Shown in pieces: positions 1 to 10,374 of a stretch of DNA of 31,329 bases (position 1 is its first letter; each line of letters starts with the position of its first letter). The notes below the pieces were generated by a model. That model was not told the origin of the DNA and searched no databases. It was given only the letters and a program-made list of their open reading frames with translations. Source of the DNA: Seminavis robusta (Eukaryota; Bacillariophyta; Bacillariophyceae; Naviculales; Naviculaceae); contig CAICTM010001340.1 of assembly GCA_903772945.1 (NCBI GenBank), positions 1-31,329 on the forward strand, read 5' to 3'. The position numbers and the translations under genes were made by a program.

Positions 1-963
1 TACTCCTGCTTCGCAGAGACGTTCAACCTCCATCTTAAGAGTGTTGGTATGGACACGTGGAATAGGATAAGCCCTAGCGTGATAGGGTTTAGCGTCAGGG
101 AGAAGTTCTACTTCGTAGTCGTCCATTTGCCACTTTCCTAAAGTACCATCGAATAGGTCGGAGTACTTGGTCAATAAGGCATGGAGCTGTTCCTGCTCTT
201 CCTTATTTAACTGATCTTGACTCTGGCATACCTGCCTTAAGTCAGCTTGTTCGTATTTCGCATCAAGAATCTTCTTGAGACGATCTGCACTGTCATCGAC
301 AGCTGTAGGTTCAGGAATGAAGAAGTTCTCTTCTTCGTTGGTATCGCTATCTTTCATAGGAATAGATATGCCATCCCATTCCACTGACATGGTAGTGAAA
401 TCGAACTTAAATCCTAGATCAGAGAGAATGTCTCGACCTATGATCATGTCATACGCCCCCAAGCTCTTGGTGACGTGTAAATCCCATTCGATAATTCTAT
501 CGTCATGGAACTCAGGAATCATAAAGGCACCCTTGCACTTCGTGCTGGTGTTTAATTCTCCTGCAGGGGTAGTCCACATTGTCTGGACGCCCCCAAGATC
601 CTTCATGCATAATTTCTTAGCATGAGTTTGAGCAATCAAAGTTCCGGATGCTCCTATATCCAGTAAGCAGCAGAGTGTAACGGCTTTTGGTTTCCCTTTT
701 TCTCGTCTGTTAAATCTAACATAGACGATAGGTTTGAGGTCTCTTGTCTTGCGACGGTAACGAGGTGGTTGGCGACGGACGAGGTTAACAATGCTAAATA
801 GATCGTCAGAATCTAATTGAGCAGCTTCTAGGCAATCATCTAATTTGCCGTAGACTTCACCAGTTGCCAACAATTCTTGTTTACTAGTTAGTGAGATATC
901 TTCATCACTTAGGTATGAGAAATCGGAACATGGTTCCGTTGAATCATCATCCTGGCCTAATCC
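1..963 (-). CDS. pol: E1 Pol, partial: aspartic protease and start of reverse transcriptase
   Basis: The frame is open from the codon after the gag UGA (964-966) to the window edge, about 321 codons with no stop and no frameshift. It begins with an acidic linker (GLGQDDDSTEP). The retropepsin-like block follows at about 636-665, reading LLDIGASGTLI, where the family consensus and the second copy have DTG. Next comes the region leading into reverse transcriptase (ELLPDAKPYHARAYPIPRVH), ending in EVERLCEAG at the edge, just before the palm. Pol would cleave the polyprotein and copy the element RNA. The Thr-to-Ile change next to the catalytic Asp suggests a weakened or dead protease even though the frame is intact. 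There is no obvious own start codon, so expression would need read-through of the UGA. Confidence 0.8.
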
Positions 964-2285
964 TCAGATGGAGATTTCTCCATCCGATTGATTGAAATCG
1001 AAGTCGGCAAGAGCCTTGTCGACTGCGGCCATCTTCTTGTTCATCATGTTGAGGGACCCGACAGAGGAGTCAGAGCCGTCCGACTTGCGCTTGGCAACAT
1101 GGTTGCATTCGCTTTTCTTCTTGCGATCAGCCTTGACCGCAGCAGTGGAGACTTTCTTCATAAGGACAGAAAGTTCCTTCTTGGTGTAGGACTTGGCATC
1201 GTCAGACTTACGTTTCCAAGTCTTGTTCTTGTTGTACGCTGGCTTGCTATCGTTACCAGACGAGGACTTGGACTTGAGTTTCTTCAGAGTCATGCAGTCA
1301 GCAGTATCGTGAGTGCTGGACTCGTGGTAGTCACACCACTTTCCTTCGTTCTTGGAGGAGTGGTTGTTGTTGCGGCTAGACTTGTACTTTTTGCTACTGT
1401 TCTTCTTCGAAGTAACTTGCTTGGCATCGCTGCCCTTGTCAAAGTCTTCAGCAGATTCCATGCGCTCACAGAATCCAATGAGAGCCGTCATCTCGGCAGT
1501 GAAAGGATCGAAGTCGTGTTCGTCCATCTTGTGCATCCAGGAACGAGGAATGCCATGACAGATGATGTCAATGAATTCGTCCTGGTTCAACTGTTGATTG
1601 GCGCCGAAAGGTGGCAAACGTGGAAGCTCATCGGTATTCATCCGAGTGAGGTTGTTGATGTAGGCGCGAGTTGTCATCTCGCTAGGCTTGCGCATCTTAC
1701 GACGCATGAAGCGTTTCTGTTTTTCGAGAGCCTTGTAAGGACAGGCTTGTTCGATCACCGCGTTGATTCCAAAGGTGTGATGTCCACATCGCTTAGAGCG
1801 GGTTCCGCTGCACCGCCCCATGCAGTTTGGACACGAGCTTGGAATTGGACTTCGGTTTCTCCAGAAGTCACATCGCGTGGAGGAATTGCATTCACAGCAA
1901 TTTGGCGAAGGGCGTTATAATGCACGGCACGACTGCCTGCACACTCAGCTTCGTAGGCACTCTTTGCAGAGCTGGAAGTCATCTCCTTGAGAAGACGATG
2001 TTTATCATCGGCACTGGCAAGGTTGAGTCCAACGAAGACCTTGTCCATATTCTTTGTGGCCCACTTGATGGTCTCACGTGGAGAGTGGGAGCCATTGATG
2101 ATGGCTACCTTGAAAGTGTACTTGGCACTATTTGCATCTGCAGGAATGGTGCGAAGTTTGTAGGTGGTTGCACGAGTGTCGTCGACCTCGTTGTCTTCGT
2201 CATTGTCGACGAGAGGAAGAATGGGTTTGTCACGCAACTGCTTCTCGTAGTTGCTGAACGCATGCTTTCCTTGAGCAATCTTCAT
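964..2285 (-). pseudogene. gag: E1 Gag (capsid/nucleocapsid), one frameshift
   Basis: Translation starts at the ATG whose codon is 2283-2285 (MKIAQGKHAF), just inside the leader, as in the second copy. The first frame runs to about 1775 (ending DVDITPLESTR). Homology with E2 then continues one frame over (TFGINAVIEQACPYKALEKQ) to the UGA at 964-966. A one-base indel around 1770-1785, near the sequence acacctttgg, explains the break. The C-terminal third holds a zinc-knuckle variant, CDYHESSTHDTADC (CX2HX4HX4C), followed by a Lys/Ser-rich nucleic-acid-binding tail (WKRKSDDAKSYTKKEL). Gag would package the element RNA. The full-length homologue in the other copy makes the identification firm. 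Long antisense frames here are shadows. Confidence 0.85.
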
Positions 2286-2337
2286 GTTGAAGGAAGAGGT
2301 TGAGGGTAGCTGAAAGCTATTGTGTTTGTTAACAAAA

Positions 2338-2759
2338 TGCACTACGATAAAAGCTAGTGTAAAGATCTTTCGAGTGTTTTGAATTTGAGAGAATGAAAGT
2401 TATGAGAGAGATTAGAAAGCCACGAAAACTAATCCATGAGAGAGATCGTTGTGAAGCTCATTGAAGTTGGTCTCCCGCGGGAGGCCTCGAAGTGTGATAT
2501 CGTAGGTTATGGCAATAACTCTACGTACTCCACAGTCCATTTCCGGAACACGTGGAAACTTCAGCTAGTAGCTATCTAGTAGCGTGGAAGCTTTCCACGC
2601 CGGCGAAATATCTAGAGCGATGTTTCATCGACAACCTAGTATGACTAGCAGTCATGAGAACCCTGTCTCAATGACTATTCGCGAAGGAATACGTCATGAG
2701 TCGAACTCAAACCCTATCTAGGATCGAGTCGCGAATAAGGCTAAGAGCCGTGTATTGCA
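2338..2759 (-). repeat. 5' LTR of E1 (422 bp)
   Basis: The block begins TGCACTACG and ends GTATTGCA on the plus strand, giving TG...CA ends on either strand. It matches the two LTRs of E2 along its whole length but with many substitutions, so E1 is an older or different subfamily member. Shared blocks include CTAGTGTAAAGATCTTTCGA and the terminal AATAAGGCTAAGAGCCGTG. The U3 promoter and R region should lie here, but no specific box was identified. The four bases to the right of the LTR are TTGA, the predicted target duplication. Confidence 0.92.
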
Positions 2760-4403
2760 TTGATGATACTGAGAACTCAAAAGGTGGTCGACCACAAGCA
2801 GCAGTGTTCTTCAATCCAAGGCTTTCTGATGCACCGGTCCACTTTGCAAGCAAAAACAGCTTCCGGTGCACTCTGTTAGCTTGTTGCTTTGCTTCTGGTG
2901 ACGAGCTTCCGGACCACTATTAACTACCGACCGATGCAACATTACAAGAGAACATGGGGCTTTCCTCAGACTTTGTTCTCGATATGCATTAGACAGAGGC
3001 ATCATATCTCCATGAGGAGTTGAAGCCATTTCAGAACACCTATAGCACAAACAAAAAGGGTGGTATGAACAAGGAAGAATTTGGCAAGTGGGCATCCAAA
3101 AACTTCCTTCCTCTTGTCATTGTTGATTGTGCCGACACTGCAGGCAAGATGACGCTATTGCTTGTGGATGGTGGCCCCGGAAGAACCAATAAAGATATGT
3201 TGGCCGAGATGCGTCGCCACGGCATCTATCTCTTTCCCTCTGGACCACCAAACACTACCCACATCCTTCAAATCATGGATATGCTGTTCGCCCTCTTCAA
3301 AACCATTTACTTTGATAACTTGGAGATTCTTTGGGAGTATCGACAGAACAATCAAGATGTTCCCTCAACTCTAACCAAGTATGATATTGGTTTGTTGGTG
3401 TATGGATCTGAAGTTCGACGCAACACGGATCCATCCTTTCCTTTGCTTCGGAATGCAGCTTCGATTGCTTTCTCCCATAATGCCATCAAGCATGCTTGGA
3501 GCAACAAGCTTGGGCTCTATCCAAAGTTTACTCGAGCTGCGCTGGCTGACAAGAAGATCCGACATGAGTTGGTTGTTGATTCTGATGGAGCTGCGGATGT
3601 GTCTGTTGATCCGGAGGCCGCGTATCTCAAGGAAATGGCGGAAATGAATAGCATGTGCTGCGATATCCTTGACTATGCTGGGTACAATGGAAATCTCTTC
3701 CGAGCAAAGCTTCCTGCCTACTCAGTGGAGAAGAGACAAGCCAAGGTGACAATTCCACGCTCAAAGGAGCGGCAAGAGAAGCTCATAGAGGCCGCTACTC
3801 AAGGAGGAATCTTTCAAGTCACCGGCGGAGCAGCAATCAATGATGATGACTTCTTGATCAAGGATCATCGTGTCAAGCTGAAGGAAGAATTGCAAGAGTT
3901 AATGACAGAAAAGAAGCTTCATGAAGCAGCGTGGAGCCGACAAGAGAAGGCCATGACAATCCTTGAAGACGAGAACAAGAAGATGCGATCCGATGATTTA
4001 CAGAGACTTGATTGCGTGGAAGACTGGCAAGCCTTGTCCATCGAAACTGTCAACTCTTGGAGCTCGAAAGGCAAAGTTTGAAAAGCTGAATGATGTTGTT
4101 GTTGCTCCGCTTCCGCAGCAGTTTCCAAAGCAAGAAGATATCAATCGATTGGAGGCAACGCTTGCATCCAACATTGACTTGGCGGACACGGAATATGGCA
4201 GAGAGCTCGAACTGGAGAGGATGAAGGCCATGTCACTTGTTGCAGGACTTCCACAGGATCAACTGCAGAAATTCCTCCGTCGGCTGGACCATTCAGAGGC
4301 ACCAACTGAAGACACCACCACAACAGAGAGGAGTGACGATCCTGTGACAGTCAGTGACAAAAATGCCTACAATTCGCTCTCATCAGACTCATCAATAGAG
4401 TAG
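2760..4403 (+). pseudogene. Decayed DDE_1 (pogo/Tc1-like superfamily) transposase, 5'-truncated by E1
   Basis: One plus-strand frame carries recognisable transposase sequence from the LTR edge: TENSKGGRPQAAVFF, then ASGDELPDHY, then VDGGPGRTN with the second catalytic Asp at about 3164-3190. After it comes FPSGPPNTTHILQIMDMLF, the PPNTTxxxQxxD block with the third acidic residue at about 3236-3285. Two in-frame stops interrupt it, TAA at 2921-2923 and TAG near 2992. The frame ends at 4081, and the C-terminal part continues in the +1 frame to the stop at 4403 after a shift between about 3990 and 4070. The C-terminal half is helical and charged, resembling a coiled coil. The N-terminal DNA-binding region and first catalytic Asp are missing, presumably on the far side of E1. 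The product cannot be an active transposase. Confidence 0.75.
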
Positions 4404-6794
4404 GCATCAACCATCAACAACAGTCAAGTCCATCACAGTCAATCGCCCACAGAGGCTCTTCGCGACGGCTGATTGCATGTGAAGCTCCTAGCTTGGCGTA
4501 GCTATGTGATAAAGGCGCGCCATGGTGCCACATATAGTCGAACGGCTATTTTCTCCACTAACATATTTTTTCATCGAGCGCGACCCCACTGGAAAAAAAG
4601 CCCTCAAAACTGGTACCGGCACGTACCGCTTACCGTACCATCCTTGGAAAAGATATTTTCAGCACGACTGAAAGATTCGATTCAGATTTGGTTCCGTTGC
4701 ATTGATCATTTCGTCATAACAGAGTTTTTTTTTAAAGAGGGATTACCTACTAGCTAGTTGCGAAGCCGTGGAGGGGACAGGCTTAGTCAAATTTAGAGAC
4801 TTGAATCAGGGGCAACAGATTTCCGGAATACAAGATGGCTGGAGGGCAGATTTATTGGCCATGGCTCCATTCTGTTTGCTTGCGTTCTTAGCAAGCAATC
4901 GGAGCGTCACTCGAGAGCCAGGTTGAGTAGAGCCTTTGAGTATTATGGTTGAATTGCGCTCATGTTTGCTATTTTAAAAGACTAGCTAGCAGCTAGCTAG
5001 CAGATAATGCGTGAGCGACATGGCTGAAGTCGGTGTCCTTTCAATGGGAGCCAAAGAGCTGCTTATTTCCTGGCTGGCTGCAATGTGGCTGACGGGTGGA
5101 TTTATTAGCCTTGTCTCCATTCTTTTGGCAATTGAAATGTTGACTGACGATGGAGCCGCACGAGCAGTATGTAGACTACTTCGCTGGAGGCTGGAGGCTT
5201 GCTTCTGGCTTCTGGTATCTGGCATCCCGAAACCGAGTGATGGGGAGATGCTCCTTACAAAACTGCTTTGAACCCTGAAATATGAGTTAGTTATGATGAT
5301 GTGAACAGTGGGGCAATATCAATAATTTGCAATAGCATCTTATCTCCAGCCGTTCTCCAGTCTCCAGGAATCTTGGAATGGACGTTTGGACAGCCCGTTT
5401 TCAATAAAGCTTTGTGACATCTCTGGGAGGATACCGTAAGGAAACTTCCGGTACCGGTACAGGTACGGATTGGTTTTACTGTAGCAGCTTGTGCGGAGCT
5501 TTAGAGCACGGCATCATCCCATCAATCACACTTCTTCAGTTGCCGTATTCCTTTCTTCCATGCTGAGCGACGCAGAAAACAGAAGGAGGTCTCTAGCTAG
5601 AGCATGATAGCGTTAGAATAGCTGTTAGAATGCCATGCACCAGGAGCTGCTCTAAATCCACGGGACCACAAGCCACAATTTCATGAGCGTGCAGTGGTCA
5701 TGTAGCTGGTCATGTCTTGTGGTTGTTTGTTGTTTGGCTTGCGGTCTGATGTTGTTGATGTTGGATGCTTCCACTGGATTGAAATAAGATCTGACAGAGA
5801 TGCCAGTACCGGTACGGTACATACGTACAGTACCGGTACTACCGGTACATGTACAGCTACATGTACGATTGCAGAAACATTAGAAATTGTCTTTGACAAA
5901 CTCTGGATTAAAGGATGCCACGTGTGATACCCCCAAAGGTATCTTGAATAGCAATTACTGTACTCGAGTTTCCTACATTGTTGTTGTGTCTGCTTATTAA
6001 TTAAGCTGTGCTTTCTCAGGAAAGAAGCAAGACCAGCTTGGATTTAACCAATGTTTCGTACATGTATTTCCTGCCAGGTGAATAAATACATAGTTCAACA
6101 GAGGATTTAACATCAGGAGAGCCAATTCGCACGATCGACGGAAACATTATTTGTCGAGTTCTAAGGAAATCTACATGTAAGAAAGCAAAGAGAACCGATT
6201 ACATACATGCATACATACATGTACTCTAGCTAGGTGCCGTACTGGACAAAAGTAGCTACGAAAGTCGAGAAGTATGTCGAGAAGTCGAGAAGCCATCCTC
6301 CACTACCGGTAGCGGTACTAGTACATCCAAGGGACAAGGTACGTAGCGGCATCATCCAGCTGTCAAGTGGCAAGGAGCTGCATTTAGTAGTCTAGCTAGC
6401 TGGTCCGTGATGTTGTGATACTGTAGCTACCTTCCCGGCTATGGTACTGGAGCTGGTACCGGTAGCTACCAACAGTTGGTGCAGTCAAGGTTCAGGAAAG
6501 CTTCGCCATGTTGCATGGCTCCCTGGAGGACGAAGGATGAGTTTATCGAAGCTATGATGTGGCTATGGGTAGACGTGTTGGTTCAATCTTCATATCTAGA
6601 ATTAATTATTATGTAGTATTTGTATGCAACAATGATTGGCCCTAGCTCGATCTGCTGCTTGGGTCAATTGTCGTTCGACTTGGTTGCTTGCAGAGAGATA
6701 GATTTCTTCTGTGTTCACTGAATACAATTGTGTCCTCGCTTATGGTAGTACCTGCTTCGTCTGAGTTATCGCTGCTTCACTCTACAGTATGCAT
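4404..6794. other. Non-coding stretch rich in short palindromes
   Basis: No supportable gene was found; the frames here (for example 5011-5271) have no recognisable domain. The stretch holds many GTACCGGTAC/GGTACCGG motifs, with the densest cluster at 5803-5866, and CTAGCTAGCAGCTAGCTAGCAG near 4982-5003. There is a GTCGAGAAGT micro-repeat at 6263-6291 and a poly-T tract near 4725. Two loosely similar blocks at about 4835-4885 and 5083-5135, both containing GGATTTATT- or AGATTTATT-type cores followed by ...CTCCATTCT, may be a diverged duplication. Transposon ends of the decayed transposase may lie shortly after 4403 but were not identified. Confidence 0.6.
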
Positions 6795-7800
6795 CTAGGT
6801 AGAGAAGCAGGACAAGGCTAGCTTGAGGGACATGTTATTCATGAAGGCTTGGGCGTGAAGTCCAGGAGAAAGAGGCTTGCCACTAATAGAGCTCTGCTTG
6901 GTAGTTGGGAGGTTGGGAGAGATTGGAGTTGGCTCGAAGGGATCTTCTGTCTCTTGGGCATGTTGACCCAAGACTTCCCAGAATGCAGTCAAGTCGTGGG
7001 GCGGCAGCAACGGAATGTCGCCGCCGTTGTTGTGGAAGCCCGAGGGAATTGCCAGAGGCATGGTGTCTTCAGGAAACACAGCAGAAGTGGCCTCGGTGGG
7101 ATAATATGACTCCAGATCATCGTCCATGATATGCATGGCAGAGTCCAGAATGTTACCCAAACGACGTTCGACATTGCCACCATGGGCTTGATGACGTTGA
7201 GACCATTCATGAAAGGAGGAGGGAAGGGAACAAAGACTGCCAGCCGGACGCATGTTGGTGGCAACGGGAACTGTATCCAGCGCATCTTCCAGATCATTGA
7301 AGCTGTTGGTCTTGCGCTTCCAGCGTCTCTTTTGCTTGTATTGCTTGGAAGAACGGTAGGTGTGGCTCAAGGCATCACGGAATGCCTGGGCCGTGGTGGT
7401 ACGAGCACACGTGTCTTCAATGGTGTACCACCTCTCGGACTGAGGGTCTTGTTTGACAAAGCCTCCCGTTTCGGGGCTGCCTCTCTTGATCTGGGTCAAG
7501 ACTCGAAAGATGATGGCAGACTTGGCAGTCTTGGAGCTGGTAGCTCCGTATTCCGCAATCTCAGCCTGGATCATCTCGCGAAAGCGCTCGTTGCCAGAGT
7601 GGTCCATCACCTTCTTGCCACGGCCTAAGATGGAAAGAAGGAAAAGAACGAGCAGGTTAGGGCACATGTATGGCATGTTGCTTCCTGCCATGCCAGAGGT
7701 GGACCTCAAGGTTTCACTTACCGATGATGACTTCATTGACCGATGGTACAAAGGATTTGGGGAGGAGGATGCAGCAGGAGGCAGGTTTTTCGATGCTCAT
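6795..7800 (-). CDS. DUF6824-domain protein (diatom family), two exons
   Basis: The ATG is at 7798-7800 (MSIEKPASCC). Exon 1 is 7722-7800, the intron is 7625-7721 (97 bp, GTAAGTG...TCTTAG on the minus strand), and exon 2 is 6795-7624, giving 302 residues. Splicing joins NEVIIG to RGKKVMDHSGNERFREMI. This is the signature of DUF6824 (xxxGRGxxxxxHxGNxxFRxxI), and it continues through FVKQDPQSERWYTIED to AFRDALSHTY at about residue 110. The unspliced frame instead reads intron sequence upstream of GRGKK and lacks the conserved lead-in. After the domain come a basic stretch (KQKRRWKRK), a possible nuclear signal, and an acidic, Pro/Ser-rich tail with no domain I recognise. Members are often proposed to be DNA-associated because of domain form, but function is unproven. 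It stands alone. Confidence 0.88.
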
Positions 7801-10374
7801 GGTGTTAGTTTCTTGGAAGTAGTAAGGAAGTCTGGCTAGATAGATAGATGTTCAAAGTTCACAACAGTGAATGCAGAAATTATGAGTCTCAAGGTCGGAA
7901 TGCCAGAACTCTCAAAACCTAGCCTTCGAGGAGAGATCCTGCACTGAAGGGCTTCAGCACTCTGCACGTACAGATACTAGCAGGCGCGCCCAGCAAACTC
8001 CCCCAAAAGTACTGGCTTTGCCACAGTAAGATCCTGCAGGTGATCCTACGCATTCATTCTGCCAGTTAGATGCTTTTTGTAGGTTGGACAAGATACCCTC
8101 GGTACCAGCGTGGCCGCGACGTACCAACAGTTGACCAGTGCCCTAAAAGGAGCTGTGAAGCTCATAACTCTATGTACGGTACCAGCTAAAAGCATTGTTG
8201 TTTTACATTGAAGGTGTCCGATACAATAGCTATAAGATGCAGAGTACAGCTACTCGAGTATCTTTGCACTTCGCCGGGACTTGGTTCTTTTGCAATCCAG
8301 TAAGGGAAGCCAGCATTAACAAACCGCAGCTTTAAAGTCCCTGATTTGACTCTGACGTAAAAAAATGGAATGGGCCTATGAACACTTCATTGGTCATGGC
8401 TTAACATTTGTTTGATTGTATCAAACAGCGATGACCTATGCAAAGTTTGTCAGCTCTCTTCGCTACCAAAACAGACTGTGTGCATCAAAATAATTAACCA
8501 CCTGCTCACATCCAAACCATATTGATTGAAACCATACCCCGCTTGGACCAGTCCCCCTCGAAACGTCCAAAACATGATCGTAAACAAAGATCCTGACTGA
8601 ATTAACAAAAGAGTTTTAACACGTGGTATGCAAAGTGCTGCACAGGTCCTACTTAGAGCTAAGCTACTTTGAAGTCTTTTGCTTAAAAACTTGGAACACT
8701 ACGATATTGCTGAACTCCTTCAAAATATCAACAGAGAACTTTTGAAATTGGCTTAAGAACTTCTAATGCCACATTGCAGTTGCTAAGACAGGCTCCAAGT
8801 CATTGAATTTGAGGTGATTTAACGCGCAAAGTTCCCCCTATTGCTGGACCCTTAGTAGAAAAACAAAATGGGATCAGCTGGGACCACGGGAGACTTAAAC
8901 TTTCGATACTGTCTCAATAGCTTCTCAATGCAATGCATGTACATGTAATGTAGTCTAATCCAATGATCCATAGTGGCAGCAACCTGTTGGCTATTGGCAA
9001 TAGTTCCTGGAATGCTCCCAGCTGGCTGCTATGGCTGTACTAGTACACTTAGCGGGCAGCTGCACTGGGCACCGAGCTGCAAGACCCCAACACCCCCACA
9101 TCCATCGCTACATTGCAACACAATTCAGGTCAATGACGTTTTACACCCTACGGGCGGTAAGAACAACCGATACCGGCAGTCCATCACAGAGCTTCCAGTC
9201 ATTCGAACAAAGCATGATAATTTAATTGGCACCGCGGGTTGAGCAGGGTCAGTCCTTCGCAACTGACGCAATTCTTACGCGGCATCCCCAGAGCTACAGA
9301 GGGGGCGACACTCTCCTCACTCATCCAGACGCTAGACTAGCTAGCTAGCTATTAATAGAGCCAAGATCATGAAGGTTTGCTACGGGAATAACCTTAGTTA
9401 GACTGTTGCAATACCGAATGCTTGTGTTACCGGTACCGGTATCGTATTGGTTGCTGTTCGCCAAGAATGATGTGTTCCTAGCTAGCCCTGCTGCAGCTTG
9501 AAAGCTTTGATACTACCGTACAACACACTGTAAAAGAGGTTTCCGTGCTGATCCTAAGAAGCAAAGACCCTTCAGCAAAGTTCACAAGAACTTCACAACC
9601 CCATAACGCAATTTTTGACGCGGGATCATCATCTACCGGTATCTCTCTGCAGTGTTCAGAACCATACAGTACGGTAAGACCAGGCCACGGGAATAGTCCA
9701 GAGCAACAGAGCGAATGCCATTGGTACCGGCATGGTTATGGTTGCCATGAGTGCGTTGGCACCGCAGGTGTTGAAAAAGAGGTTTCGGTGAACCCAAGAA
9801 AGAGCAACGGCATATTCAGCAACCGAGATAGAGCCATATTTGGTTGGTCGGCGTTGGTCGATAAGGTTGCTTTCATAGGTGCAGTGTCCAAACCTGATCC
9901 ATTGCATTCCTATCCTCCGAGCTCATTCTGTGCAATAATGCTGGAGAATACGATTGATGTACGGTAGCGTGTACTGGACTACATGACCTACTACTAGTAC
10001 ATGCATGTGAGCGTTCGGTGTTGGTTGATTGAGGTTTGTGCATCCAAGCCTGATCCACCGCTGGCTAGCTACATGTAGTAAACTCATGCCGCTGGCTGGC
10101 AGTCATCCTCATCGGTCGGGGCCCATTGCAATAATGCTGGAGGATGCGGCTGGTAGTTCTGGTTCACAAAATAAATATTTTAATTAATGCCAAAGTCACA
10201 GTCACAGTGTAATAGTGAAGAAGTCCCACTGACCAACGTCAGGGGAACAATGAACAATGTCATTGTGCAACGTGCAACGTCGAGAGATCTAGCTAGGGTG
10301 AGTTCTTGAAGCATGGTGTTCTTGTTAGGGGTACACATTGCGGGACGAGGACGAGGACTGTGTCTGGATCAACT
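7801..10374. other. Long intergenic stretch, no gene recognised
   Basis: Frames at 8973-9242 and 9545-9967 have no domain, unusual composition and no flanking splice logic, and are probably chance. The first few hundred bases (7801-8300) would hold the promoter of the DUF6824 gene; no specific element could be named. Palindromic TACCGGTACCGGTA occurs at about 9429-9443 and CTAGCTAGCTAGCTA near 9339-9352. Confidence 0.6.
9840..10152 (+). repeat. Diverged direct duplication
   Basis: Two segments share an ordered set of blocks. The first (about 9850-9957) has GGCGTTGGTCGAT, CATAGGTGCAGTGTCCAAACC, TGATCCA and TGCAATAATGCTGGAGAATACG. The second (about 10012-10152) has GGTGTTGGTTGAT, TGTGCATCCAAGCC, TGATCCACC and TGCAATAATGCTGGAGGATGCG. 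The second copy has extra sequence between the last two blocks. No coding function is visible. Confidence 0.5.

Larger units (their letters stand above)
1..2759 (-). mobile_element. Ty3/gypsy-type LTR retrotransposon E1, partial (5' LTR, gag, start of pol)
   Basis: Read on the minus strand the order is a 422-bp LTR (2759-2338), an untranslated leader, gag, an in-frame UGA, and pol with the protease and the start of reverse transcriptase, which runs off the left edge. The same order and closely related sequence recur in a second copy at 23161-27518, which defines the family. The right LTR edge meets a broken transposase coding sequence without a spacer, so the element probably inserted into that gene. 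The 3' half, second LTR and left target duplication lie outside the window. Gypsy assignment rests on the reverse transcriptase motifs visible in the second copy. Confidence 0.9.

Noticed and set aside
988..1920. 310-codon plus-strand frame
   Set aside because: Exact antisense of gag; the same happens at 25869-26330 and 26327-27052 in E2. The gag identity is supported by two copies and a zinc knuckle.
5011..5271. Small hydrophobic protein
   Set aside because: The hydrophobic look comes from TGG/CTG-rich DNA; it overlaps an open frame on the other strand and has no family resemblance.
7625..7751. Start of the DUF6824 protein at MYHRSMKSSS
   Set aside because: That start lies in exon 1 in the wrong frame and reads through the intron; the spliced form recovers the conserved VIIGRGKK lead-in.
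9545..9967. 140-codon plus-strand frame
   Set aside because: No domain, part of a diverged duplication, and no supporting splice or start context.
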